Assembly: GCA_019721035.1 (NCBI GenBank)
Contig: JAHEAA010000015.1
Coordinates: forward strand, 1 to 51,665
Direction of reading: 5' to 3'
DNA length: 51,665 nucleotides
DNA from: Candidatus Sysuiplasma acidicola
Lineage (GTDB): Archaea; Thermoplasmatota; Thermoplasmata; Sysuiplasmatales; Sysuiplasmataceae
Within the stretch, counting starts at the first letter, position 1, and each line of letters opens with the position of its first letter. The translations under genes were made by a program, and so were the position numbers. The notes beneath the pieces were generated by a model. It worked only from the letters and a program-made list of their open reading frames with translations, was not told where the DNA came from and ran no database searches. Below are positions 33,406 through 41,653 of this stretch, one piece after another.

Positions 33406-34572
33406 TCATCGTCTGATCCCTGCTACCGTCTCTTCCGCCTTCCAGGCAATGGGTTCAACTGAAACTGATGAGATTGAAAGTATTTTGTTCCTGACATTTG
33501 AAACAAGCCGTCTGACATCATCGCTCCGGTACTGCTCGATTTCCCCTTTGTCCGCAAGTGCCGTGGCTGCCGGATCAAAAGGAAGTCTTCCGAGGAGTTC
33601 AAGTTTTGCCAGCATCGCCGTTTCACTGCCGTCGTCGTGCGGATACAGGTTCACCTCTTCACCGCAGTGTGGACATTTCAGATAACTCATGTTCTCCACG
33701 AGGCCAAGGACCGGTATCTTCGTGACCCTGGCCATGTCCAGCGCCTTTTCTACAATCATATGCGCAAGCGATTGTGGCGTCGTCACCACTATCACGCCGT
33801 CAAGCGGTATGGACTGGAATACGGTCAGCTGCGCGTCGCTCGTTCCCGGAGGAAGGTCAAGCAGCAGAAAATGCAAATCTCCCCAGTCAGTCTGCGAGTA
33901 CATCTGGTTTATGGCTCTTGTCACCAGCGGTCCCCGCCAGACGACAGCCTGCGTCTGTTTCTCCAGTATCAGATTCATGGAGATGAGTTTGATGCCTGCC
34001 GCTGTCTTAGCCGGTATCAGCATTTTCTCCGTTGCTGCCGCCCTTCCATGCACGCCCATAATCTTGGCCATGCTGGGGCCTGTTATGTCTGCATCGAGTA
34101 TGCCAACGCTGAAGCCCTCTCTGGTCAGTTCACTGGCTATCACGGCTGTCGTGAGCGACTTCCCCACGCCTCCCTTGCCTGAAATTACGGCTATGACATG
34201 CTGGATGCCCATTTTACCATATCTGAAAATGCCGGGTGCAACTTCAGTGGCTCCCTCAGGTTTCTTCTGGTTTCTCCTCTTTCTCAATTCCTCCGAAAGC
34301 GCAAACTGTTCCTCTTTCGTCATGACTCCGAGCTTTAACTCGACCTCCTCCAGTCCGGGCACATTTTTCAGAACTGTCCTCACGTCTGATTCGATGGTCT
34401 TCTGAAGCGGACAGCCCTGCACGGTCAGCGCGATGTCTACGCTCACCTTGGTCCCCTCAATCCGGACGCCCCTGACCATGTTGAGTTCCACTATGCTTAT
34501 TCCTATCTCAGGATCCATGACCGGCCTGAGTGCCTCTATTATCTGTTTTTCATCCAATGTCGGACTCTCCAC
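33406..34572 (-). CDS. Mrp/Nbp35-family Fe-S cluster carrier ATPase with N-terminal MIP18 domain
   Basis: 388 residues. An N-terminal DUF59/MIP18-like domain (about 1-85, LRPVMDPEIGISIVELNMVRGV... VQGCPLQKTI) precedes a MinD/ParA-type ATPase. The deviant Walker A SGKGGVGKS is at about 131-139. Switch regions are GILDADITGPSMAKIMG and LLLDLPPGTSD. The cluster-binding CPHC motif (about 298-301) is in YLKCPHCGEEVNLYPHDDG. This ApbC/Mrp group carries [4Fe-4S] clusters to apo-proteins. The start is a GTG at 34572 with an A/T box (gttaataatg) about 38 nt upstream. Confidence 0.93.
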   Translation of the reverse strand: MESPTLDEKQIIEALRPVMDPEIGISIVELNMVRGVRIEGTKVSVDIALTVQGCPLQKTIESDVRTVLKNVPGLEEVELKLGVMTKEEQFALSEELRKRRNQKKPEGATEVAPGIFRYGKMGIQHVIAVISGKGGVGKSLTTAVIASELTREGFSVGILDADITGPSMAKIMGVHGRAAATEKMLIPAKTAAGIKLISMNLILEKQTQAVVWRGPLVTRAINQMYSQTDWGDLHFLLLDLPPGTSDAQLTVFQSIPLDGVIVVTTPQSLAHMIVEKALDMARVTKIPVLGLVENMSYLKCPHCGEEVNLYPHDDGSETAMLAKLELLGRLPFDPAATALADKGEIEQYRSDDVRRLVSNVRNKILSISSVSVEPIAWKAEETVAGIRR

Positions 34573-34686
34573 ATATTTTCTGTTGGCGCTTGCGGGAAAC
34601 TACTATCGTCGCAACATTATTAACACTTGCCCGAATGATTACTGCGGCCAGGGGCATTCAAACTGGCGTACGCTGGCACACTTCTC

Positions 34687-35196
34687 TCATCGTTTCATGA
34701 TGTCCAGCACTGCGATTCTCTCAATCACCGCGTCTGTCACGTCCACACCCCATTTTACACCGAGTTCAACGGCATTCTCCCGCTTGCTTTCGGAGACATC
34801 CATCAACGTGTCATCCCTGCCCAGCTTCATGCGCGCCAGCATGCTTTCCAGCAGCACGGCATCCATTGCCGGCACTATGAGCATAACAATTCCCCGCTGA
34901 GACGTGACTTTCATTTTCTCTATGGCCCTGGTAATCTGTGTCTCACAGGCAGCGTACATCATGAATTCGGTCATGAGGTCATCAGACCTGTTGCTCCCCC
35001 TTGAAAAAGCCCTGGCGGCATGCATGTATGCTGCCATCATGTGCTCGGCGCCGAATACCATGTCAGATCGCACCGGCTGAACCGCGTACCCCTCCTTCCT
35101 GAAGGTGTTTATGATTTCGACGGGATCCGCCTTTTGCCTGTTACATCCTATCAACGTCACGTCCAGCACACTGGGAGGGAGATTCGCACTACTCAC
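34687..35196 (-). CDS. cgi121: KEOPS complex subunit Cgi121
   Basis: 169-residue small alpha/beta protein of the Cgi121/TPRKB family, part of the KEOPS complex that makes t6A37 on tRNAs reading ANN codons. The diagnostic region is DMVFGAEHMMAAYMHAARAFSRGSNRSDDLMTEFMMYAACETQITRAIEKM, then an AVELGVKWGVD stretch. The GTG at 35196 is chosen; it overlaps the hel308 stop by 8 nt. The longer frame to 35235 would overlap by 47 nt. The hel308-cgi121 order is also found in other archaea. Kae1-Bud32 is not in the window. Confidence 0.82.
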   Translation of the reverse strand: MSSANLPPSVLDVTLIGCNRQKADPVEIINTFRKEGYAVQPVRSDMVFGAEHMMAAYMHAARAFSRGSNRSDDLMTEFMMYAACETQITRAIEKMKVTSQRGIVMLIVPAMDAVLLESMLARMKLGRDDTLMDVSESKRENAVELGVKWGVDVTDAVIERIAVLDIMKR

Positions 35197-37372
35197 GGAA
35201 GAACCAATCCTCCGGAATTTCCTCCTTCTGTTCAACGACGGGCTTCCTTGCCTTCTTTGACTGCTTTATGATATTCTCAGCTATGTTTTTTCCTATGCCA
35301 GGCACGAGCGAAAGCTTTCCGACGTCCGCGGCTGATATATCCCTTCTTGTTCGGAAATTGTGCGTGTACAGTGCAAGCGCCCTCGTCCTTCCGATGTCTT
35401 TGAGCGACGCAAGGTCCAGCAGCCTTTCGCTCACACCTTTTTCCAGCCTCCTCGCAAGCATTTCGATGCTCCGCTTCGCGTCTGATGACAGCAGAGAAGC
35501 GAGTTCAGCCGCGCTTGAGACGAGCCACGACGCCGTGTCGGCCTTGTTTCTCAAATCTCCGGGATAAATGTTGTATCTCTGGAGAATCGTCTCCTCCCTT
35601 TCCTCTCCAATCCAGTCGAGCAGCATCAGCGCCGTTTTCAACTGTGAAAGATATAGCCCGGTGTCCTCAGCGTCCTCTATGCTCTGCAGAAGTTCTTTCT
35701 TTCTTCCCTCGGCGATTTCATCATACGTTACAGTCTCCGAGGTCCTGCAGAAGAGGGGTATCATGTCGGGCGTGGAGCACACAGAATGAAGGAAACCGAG
35801 TTCTTTGCCGGTCCCGAACCTGTTTATGGCTTCTTTAATTATCACAGCCGATTTAGGGTCTATGTACAGGTCAGAGACTCTCTTGCCGAACACGGTAGCT
35901 CTCAGTCTGCCTCCCTCTTTCACTACCATTCCATTTTCTTCAAGATAGTTCAGCGCGGTCTCCACCCCATCCAGAAGGGGTTCAAGATCGTTGACAAAAG
36001 CGAAGAAACTGAGGGAAAAGAAATGCCTGAGTTCCTCCTCCGATGCTGCAAGCCTCGTAGCAACGGCGCTAAGCACGTTGTTTCTGAGTGCCTTCTCGTT
36101 TCCAATCTGAGAATTTACGCTCTCAACTTCACCGAGAAGATATTCATCGAGTATGAGTGAGGCCTGTTCCCTGGTCCTTGAGATTATTATGGCTTCCCCG
36201 TAATCGTCATATTTCGGTCTTCCGGCCCTCCCCAGCATCTGTTTTATCTCCATAACAGGTATCAGCGTGTTTCCCAGCTGGGAGTCGTATCTGTAGATGT
36301 CTCTGATTATCACAGTCCTTGCAGGCAGATTGATGCCGGCGGCAAGTGTCGGTGTTGCAACGAGACATTTTATTTTTCCATTCTTGAACATGCTCTCGAC
36401 CTTTGTGCGCTGCTTTCCGGTGAGGCCTGCATGATGAAATGCGATGCCTGATTTCAGCGATGCGGAAAGCATATTCGAGACCTCGGTAGCCTCCTCTTCG
36501 TCATCATCAGACTCTGTGTCTTCGCCCAGCTCTGTTCCTTCTGCTTTGAGCCTCTTCGACATCATCCCTCTGTACTTCAGCGCCGTCGTTTCCGTGCTCT
36601 TTCTCGTGTTGACAAATACAAGAGCCTGGCCATCTGTTTTCGTCGCATCCTTTATGAGTGCCCACAGGTGGTCGTCGTCAACTTCAAGACTTCTCCTCTC
36701 ATTATTCGTGAAGAATATCTCGCCGTCGCAGTATGTGCCATATTTCAGATTCACGGGCCTCCAGTCGCTGGTTACGTGCACAGCTTCGAGCCAGTCTGCA
36801 ATCTCCTTTGAATTCTTGATTGTGGCACTGAGGCCGACCACCTGTATGTTCGGCACCAGTTTCCGCAGACGCGCAATTACCATTTCCAGCGTCGGTCCTC
36901 TTTCCGCGTCGTTCATCAGGTGTATCTCATCAACGACCAGGACGGACAGTTCCCTGATCCAGGTGGAGTTGTGTCTCAGGAGTGAATCTGCCTTTTCACT
37001 CGTCGCTACGATGATGTCGAATTTTTGCAGACTCTCCCCCTTCGAATCGAAATCGCCGGTTGAAACTGCCACTTTGGCGCCTATTTTTTCATACTTTTTC
37101 AGATCCTCATGTTTTTCAGTGGCAAGGGCCCTCAGCGGCACAATGTACATGCCCTTGTGCCCCTGTTTGAATGCCCTGAGCAGGGCGATGTATCCAATCA
37201 GTGATTTGCCGCTCGCGGTCGGCACCGCCGCCACCAGATTCTTCCCCTGAATCACGTGCGGCAGGGTTGAAATCTGGGTGGGATAAAGAGCCGTGATGCC
37301 GTCGGAACGAAGTATTTCGGCTATATCTGCATCGATTCCTATTTCTTCGGGGGTGACTACTTCTGGCTCCAT
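35189..37372 (-). CDS. hel308: Hel308 (HelQ-type) ATP-dependent DNA helicase
   Basis: Superfamily 2 3'-5' helicase thought to unwind lagging strands and restart stalled replication forks. The Q-motif region TALYPTQI is followed by Walker A VPTASGKS at about 50-57, DEIH at 148-151, and motif III GLSATIKN. The second RecA domain contains ATPTLAAGINLPARTVIIRD and MLGRAGRPKYDDYGEA. The ratchet and winged helix regions follow. The C-terminal HhH (KLSLVPGIGKNIAENII) ends the protein. The length of 727 aa is normal. An acidic insertion (GEDTESDDDEEEATE) near residue 280 is longer than usual. Confidence 0.95.
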   Translation of the reverse strand: MEPEVVTPEEIGIDADIAEILRSDGITALYPTQISTLPHVIQGKNLVAAVPTASGKSLIGYIALLRAFKQGHKGMYIVPLRALATEKHEDLKKYEKIGAKVAVSTGDFDSKGESLQKFDIIVATSEKADSLLRHNSTWIRELSVLVVDEIHLMNDAERGPTLEMVIARLRKLVPNIQVVGLSATIKNSKEIADWLEAVHVTSDWRPVNLKYGTYCDGEIFFTNNERRSLEVDDDHLWALIKDATKTDGQALVFVNTRKSTETTALKYRGMMSKRLKAEGTELGEDTESDDDEEEATEVSNMLSASLKSGIAFHHAGLTGKQRTKVESMFKNGKIKCLVATPTLAAGINLPARTVIIRDIYRYDSQLGNTLIPVMEIKQMLGRAGRPKYDDYGEAIIISRTREQASLILDEYLLGEVESVNSQIGNEKALRNNVLSAVATRLAASEEELRHFFSLSFFAFVNDLEPLLDGVETALNYLEENGMVVKEGGRLRATVFGKRVSDLYIDPKSAVIIKEAINRFGTGKELGFLHSVCSTPDMIPLFCRTSETVTYDEIAEGRKKELLQSIEDAEDTGLYLSQLKTALMLLDWIGEEREETILQRYNIYPGDLRNKADTASWLVSSAAELASLLSSDAKRSIEMLARRLEKGVSERLLDLASLKDIGRTRALALYTHNFRTRRDISAADVGKLSLVPGIGKNIAENIIKQSKKARKPVVEQKEEIPEDWFFRE

Positions 37373-37541
37373 TTTACTGACCTCAGTTTATCCGATCGCG
37401 GCCAATCATTCAAACGCAGGTAATGTTCCATTCGTCTGAAGGTTTGCTCCTCATTGTACGGGCGGAGTCCGCGGCACGCGCAGATGCAGGTCATCGGCTA
37501 GTTCGATGTGCGCCATACTGCACGAGTCATGGCAATATTCC

Positions 37542-37558
37542 TCACGATATAATCGTGA
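37542..37558. promoter_or_regulatory. Inverted repeat TCACGAT-ata-ATCGTGA, possible operator
   Basis: Two perfect 7-bp arms around a 3-bp spacer, with an A/T core (gatataatc). A second TCACGAT half-site follows at 37641-37647. It lies about 260 bp before lonB and 170 bp from hel308. Role unknown. Confidence 0.35.
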
Positions 37559-37768
37559 TGTGATGAATGCGAGACCATGTCGCACAGTTGATGCCTCCTC
37601 CGCGTGTTTATGCTTCACAGCTAACCACTGCTTTGGTATATCACGATTGTTGCATATGGCTCTGTACCGGAGCGCGCTTAGTACAGTCGCAACCTCTTTT
37701 TGCCAGCATATTGTTTCGCACCGCGTGACAAAACGTGCGATTTATTCTTTGCTGCACTCATCCCAAAA

Positions 37769-37780
37769 ACCTTATTTAGC
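37769..37780 (+). promoter_or_regulatory. TATA-like box for lonB
   Basis: accttatttagc, centred near 37775, predicts transcription from about 37800 and so a leader of 15 nt or so before the TTG at 37816. Confidence 0.45.
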
Positions 37781-37815
37781 AAGGAAAACTACAAATGGTG
37801 TAGAGCTGAACTCAT

Positions 37816-39825
37816 TTGTCAGATGGTGAATTACAGACTAAAGAGCCTGTTGAGGGAATCGAAGACGCAGACACATGGATTGTTTCCCAGAATTTTTCAT
37901 CCACGGCAGAAATAAGCATACCTACCCGCCAGTCGGATCAGGTCATCGGTCAGGATGAAGCCGTTCGTGTTGTCAGGAAGGCTTCGGAGCAGAAAAGACA
38001 TGTTATGCTTATCGGAGAACCCGGAACAGGCAAGTCCATGCTTGCGAGTTCAATGGTTGAGTTCCTGCCAAGAGGCGAGCTGCAGGATATTATCGCATAT
38101 CACAACCCGGACGATCCAAATGAACCGAAGATAAGGATCATACCGGCGGGCAAAGGGAAGGAAATTGTTAATGCCCAGCGTGCAGAAATGATGCAGAGGA
38201 GACAGCAGAAAGCATCTGTTTACTGGATGCTTGTTCTCATGATTGTCATCGCATCCATTGCAGTTTTCATATACAACCACGATCCGTCCATCCTGCTCTT
38301 TGGAATAATCGCCGCGATTTTCATCTGGTTTTTCACACGCTATACCGGTCAGAGGCAGGAGAGCATCATGGTCCCGAAACTGCTGGTTTCGCACAGCCCT
38401 GATGATTTGCCTCCATTTGTAGACGCGACCGGCGCCCACGCGGGTGCGCTGCTCGGGGACGTGAAACACGATCCATTCCAGAGCGGCGGGCTGGAAACGC
38501 CGGCTCATGAAAGACTCGAAGTGGGTGCGATACACAAGGCAAACAAGGGCGTTCTGTTCATCGATGAGATAAACCTGCTCAGGATGGAGTCGCAGCAGAG
38601 CCTTCTCACGGCAATGCAGGAAGGCCGTTTCTCCATTCTGGGACAGAGTGAAAGGAGTTCCGGTGCGATGGTGAAGAGCGAGCCAGTACCGTGCGACTTC
38701 ATACTTGTCGCTGCAGGAAATCTGGATGCGCTGCAGGGAATGCATCCTGCATTGAGGTCCAGAGTGAGGGGATACGGCTACGAAGTGTACATGAACACCA
38801 CCATGCCGGACAACACGCTCAACAGGCAGAAATTAGTCAGATTCGTTGCTCAGGAAGTCGTCAAAGACAAGAAAATCTCACACTTTGATAAATTCGCGGT
38901 TGCAGAAATAATCAAGGAAGCACAGAGGAGAGCGGGGAGGAAGGGCAGACTTACACTGAGGCTGAGGGAACTGGGCGGTCTCGTCCGGGTGGCTGGAGAC
39001 ATAGCGCGGGAGGAGGGATCGGACACAGTCCACCGCGAGCATGTGCTCAAGGCAAAGGCAATCGCCCGATCCCTTGAGCAGCAGGTGGCGGACAGGTATA
39101 TCCAGAGGAGAAAAGAATATAATTCAATCACTACCGCCGGCGGTCTGGTTGGTACTGTGAACGGTCTGGCGGCGCTCGGCGGGGAATCGGGCATCTCCGA
39201 ATTATCCGGCATAGTGCTGCCGATCGTTGCGGAAGTTACTCCGGCGCATACCAGATCGGGCGGGCGCGTCATAGCCACCGGAAAGCTGGGCGACATTGCA
39301 AAGGAAGCGGTTGACAATGTGTCTGCCATAATCAAGAAATACTCTGGCGAAGACATAAGCAATCACGACATTCACATACAGTTCATAGGCACATACGAGG
39401 GCGTCGAAGGCGACAGCGCATCGGTCTCGATTGCAACTGCTGTCATTTCCGCCTTTGAAGGCATACCCGTGAATCAGTCCATCGCCATGACCGGGAGCCT
39501 CAGCGTGCGCGGATTCGTGCTGCCTGTCGGAGGCGTGACGGCCAAGACAGAGGCGGCTGCAGAGACCGGCCTGATTGAGGTAATTCTTCCGGAGGACAAT
39601 CTCGGGGATATCATACTCGAACCGCGCTATGAAGGGAAGATCAAAATATTCCCGGTCAGGACTTTGTACGATGTGCTCAAAGAGGCGCTCGTGCCCGGGG
39701 CCGAGAAAGATCAGCTTCTTGCCAGGATAGGTTCTATATTCGTCCAGAAATCGGGTGATGCCGACGTCGAGATACCACAGACTCAGCCGGCAAAGATTAA
39801 AGGCGGCAGGCCCGTTCCGAGATAA
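37816..39825 (+). CDS. lonB: ATP-dependent membrane protease LonB
   Basis: Archaeal membrane-anchored Lon, which degrades misfolded or regulatory proteins. The AAA+ domain has Walker A GEPGTGKS at 67-74, then two TM helices inserted at about 134-153 and 158-175, then Walker [12 protein letters not shown] at 245-255. After the sensor and Arg-finger region comes the protease domain with catalytic Ser534 (EGDSAS) and Lys577 ([11 protein letters not shown]). The length of 669 aa is normal. The start is TTG; no ATG in frame precedes the conserved part. It is followed 12 nt later by nadM. Membrane-anchored Lon of this type is archaeal. Confidence 0.96.
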   Translation: MSDGELQTKEPVEGIEDADTWIVSQNFSSTAEISIPTRQSDQVIGQDEAVRVVRKASEQKRHVMLIGEPGTGKSMLASSMVEFLPRGELQDIIAYHNPDDPNEPKIRIIPAGKGKEIVNAQRAEMMQRRQQKASVYWMLVLMIVIASIAVFIYNHDPSILLFGIIAAIFIWFFTRYTGQRQESIMVPKLLVSHSPDDLPPFVDATGAHAGALLGDVKHDPFQSGGLETPAHERLEVGAIHKANKGVLFIDEINLLRMESQQSLLTAMQEGRFSILGQSERSSGAMVKSEPVPCDFILVAAGNLDALQGMHPALRSRVRGYGYEVYMNTTMPDNTLNRQKLVRFVAQEVVKDKKISHFDKFAVAEIIKEAQRRAGRKGRLTLRLRELGGLVRVAGDIAREEGSDTVHREHVLKAKAIARSLEQQVADRYIQRRKEYNSITTAGGLVGTVNGLAALGGESGISELSGIVLPIVAEVTPAHTRSGGRVIATGKLGDIAKEAVDNVSAIIKKYSGEDISNHDIHIQFIGTYEGVEGDSASVSIATAVISAFEGIPVNQSIAMTGSLSVRGFVLPVGGVTAKTEAAAETGLIEVILPEDNLGDIILEPRYEGKIKIFPVRTLYDVLKEALVPGAEKDQLLARIGSIFVQKSGDADVEIPQTQPAKIKGGRPVPR

Positions 39826-39837
39826 AGCGTGTCTCAG

Positions 39838-40359
39838 ATGATCGGGTTAGTGATTGGCAGGTATCAGCCGTTCCACCTCGGCCATATGCATGTCGTGAGG
39901 GAGATACTCGCGCAATGCGATGAGCTTGTTATCGGTATAGGTAGTGCGCAGTATTCACATATACGCGAGAATCCGTTCACTGCCGGGGAACGCTACCGCA
40001 TGATACACTCAGCCATGAAGGAAGAAGGGCTCCTGGAGAAGATCCACGTGGTGCCAATCATGGATGTGAACAGGTACTCCGTATGGGTCTCTCACGTGCG
40101 CTCGCTTGTTCCGCCGTTTAACATCACATTCACCAACAATCCGTTGACTCAGAGGCTGTTCACTGAAGCAGGCTTCGAAGTTCGGCAGACCCGGATATAC
40201 AACAGGAAAAAGTATTCCGGAACACACATACGGGAACTGATGATCAACAAGGGCAAATGGCAGCCTCTGGTTCCGGAAGGTGTCTTGCGCGTCATCGACG
40301 ATTTCGGCGGTGCGGAACGTGTCAGAGAACTCTTCAGACTTTCAGAAGGCAACGGTTGA
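39838..40359 (+). CDS. nadM: Nicotinamide-nucleotide adenylyltransferase, archaeal NadM
   Basis: Makes NAD or deamido-NAD from NMN/NaMN and ATP. The nucleotidyltransferase motif GRYQPFHLGH (HxGH-type) opens the protein, and the second motif is SGTHIRELM near residue 130. IGIGSAQYSHIRENPFTAGERYRMI and FTNNPLTQRLF are family-specific. The ATG at 39838 is chosen (MIGLVIGRYQPF), while a GTG at 39829 is also possible. At 173 aa it is the normal size. Its 3' end overlaps the PncC-type gene by about 40 nt. Together with nadE at the window's left end, the NAD pathway is represented twice. Confidence 0.94.
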   Translation: MIGLVIGRYQPFHLGHMHVVREILAQCDELVIGIGSAQYSHIRENPFTAGERYRMIHSAMKEEGLLEKIHVVPIMDVNRYSVWVSHVRSLVPPFNITFTNNPLTQRLFTEAGFEVRQTRIYNRKKYSGTHIRELMINKGKWQPLVPEGVLRVIDDFGGAERVRELFRLSEGNG

Positions 40360-40831
40360 ACTTGTTGCCGGCATTGCAGGATTGCTTACTGCAAGGTCGC
40401 ACACTCTGTCCGTTGCCGAATCACTTACCGGCGGGCATGTGTCTAATGCCATAGTCTCCGTACCCGGTGCATCCTCCTTTTTCAAAGGAGGCGTCGTTGC
40501 GTACGCAGACGACGCAAAGGTCAGGCTGCTCGGTGTAAACAGGCAGACAATTGCCTCTCACGGTGCGGTAAGCCGGGAGACTGCGCTGGAAATGGCTCGT
40601 GGTGCCGCGAGAATATTCGATTCGACCATGGCCGTCTCAACGACCGGTATTGCGGGCCCGACGGGACAGACCGAAAAGAAGGCAATCGGTCTTGCATTCA
40701 TCGCAGTTGTTTACAAGGGGACGGAAGTTGTTTCGGAGAAAGCATACCCCGGCAGCAGGGAGATGGTGCGCAATGCCTGCTCGCTGGATGCATTGAAACT
40801 CTGCGCAGATGCAGCGGAAAAACAGACATAG
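40319..40831 (+). CDS. pncC: CinA/PncC-type nicotinamide-nucleotide amidase
   Basis: 170-residue single-domain protein of the CinA C-terminal family, which deamidates NMN to NaMN in the pyridine nucleotide cycle. HTLSVAESLTGGHVSNAIVSVPGASSFFKGGVVAYADDAK matches the family core with the Ser/Thr active-site region. GAVSRETALEMARGAA and AVSTTGIAGPTGQTEKKAIGLAFIAV follow. The start at GTG 40319 gives MSENSSDFQK; GTG at 40310 or 40280 are alternatives. All overlap the end of nadM. The pairing with nadM and the location of nadE suggest a local NAD salvage unit. Confidence 0.88.
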   Translation: MSENSSDFQKATVELVAGIAGLLTARSHTLSVAESLTGGHVSNAIVSVPGASSFFKGGVVAYADDAKVRLLGVNRQTIASHGAVSRETALEMARGAARIFDSTMAVSTTGIAGPTGQTEKKAIGLAFIAVVYKGTEVVSEKAYPGSREMVRNACSLDALKLCADAAEKQT

Positions 40832-40968
40832 GAGTTCGGTTATTGTGACGCAACTGTGTCTGGCGTCAGTGTTGTGCCTGATGAGATCGAAGCTGCCTGC
40901 TGTTATGCTGCCCGCAGAACGCGCTTTCTGTTCAGGTATTGCTGCATTGGCCCGAGGTGCACGAGACG

Positions 40969-41607
40969 ATGATGGACAGACCACGTGACAACAGGCGGAT
41001 TGATTCGGAGCGGTTCGGCAGCGTGGGGTATTGTGTCGAGGGGACAGCTGCGCAGAAGTGTGTACTCATTCACGGCTGGAACGGGCATTCCGGAACCTGG
41101 GAAAAAACAATAGATGCGATGAAGAACAAATATACCGTCATAGCACCGAGCCTTCCTCCCTTTTTCGGTGATTTTGCGGATATACCTATTGCAGACTATA
41201 CCTCAACTGTGGAAAAGATCATGCGTCGCGAAGGCGTTACTCAAACAGTGCTTGCCGGCAACTCCATGGGCGGGTGGATATCCATGAATTGCATCATCCG
41301 CAACCCTGGTTTAGCCTCTGCACTAATACTCGAGGACACAGCGGGAGCCGGCTACGGGAATCGTGTTGAGGACTCGTCACCATATGTCGAGGCAATAAGG
41401 GAATCGAAGATTCCAACTCTGATCATCTGGGGTGAGCATGACGACGTCATACCCCCATCCACAGGCGAAAGACTGATGGGAGAGCTGCCGGACAGCATTT
41501 ACCGAGTGATCCCCGGCGCCGGACATGTACCGCACAGGGACAAACCGGAAGCGTTCATTGAACTGGTCACCGTATTCCTCTCAGATGTCAATGGAACTTA
41601 CCGATAA
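40969..41607 (+). CDS. Alpha/beta hydrolase
   Basis: About 212 residues. The oxyanion region VLIHGWNGHSGTW precedes the nucleophile elbow GNSMGG (Ser), then Asp in WGEHDDVIPP and His in GAGHVPHRDKPE complete the triad. The cap domain is small. The ATG at 40969 is preferred because GAGGTG lies about 10 nt upstream; the frame reaches a TTG at 40939. No neighbour suggests the substrate. The gene is convergent with the ClC channel gene. Confidence 0.88.
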   Translation: MMDRPRDNRRIDSERFGSVGYCVEGTAAQKCVLIHGWNGHSGTWEKTIDAMKNKYTVIAPSLPPFFGDFADIPIADYTSTVEKIMRREGVTQTVLAGNSMGGWISMNCIIRNPGLASALILEDTAGAGYGNRVEDSSPYVEAIRESKIPTLIIWGEHDDVIPPSTGERLMGELPDSIYRVIPGAGHVPHRDKPEAFIELVTVFLSDVNGTYR

Positions 41608-41653
41608 TCGACTATTGCAAATGATGTTACCGATATATTGCCACTTCAGGCGG

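Larger units (their letters stand above)
37373..37815. other. 443-bp intergenic region between hel308 and lonB
   Basis: Divergent promoter region. It contains an inverted repeat (37542-37558), a further copy of one half-site (TCACGAT at 37641-37647), and a TATA-like box before lonB (37769-37780). Open frames (such as 37506-37829 plus) have no protein-like character. No tRNA or known RNA was recognised. Confidence 0.45.

Noticed and set aside
33689-34405. 238-codon plus-strand frame antisense to the Mrp ATPase
   Set aside because: Shadow of a well-conserved ATPase on the other strand.
36444-37250. 268-codon plus-strand frame antisense to hel308
   Set aside because: Ser/Phe-rich low-complexity shadow; hel308 has all helicase motifs in the minus frame.
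37560-37600. C/D-box RNA candidate (GTGATGA at 37560-37566, a C'-like TTGATG further on)
   Set aside because: No D or D' box (CTGA) found at the expected distance, so not supported.
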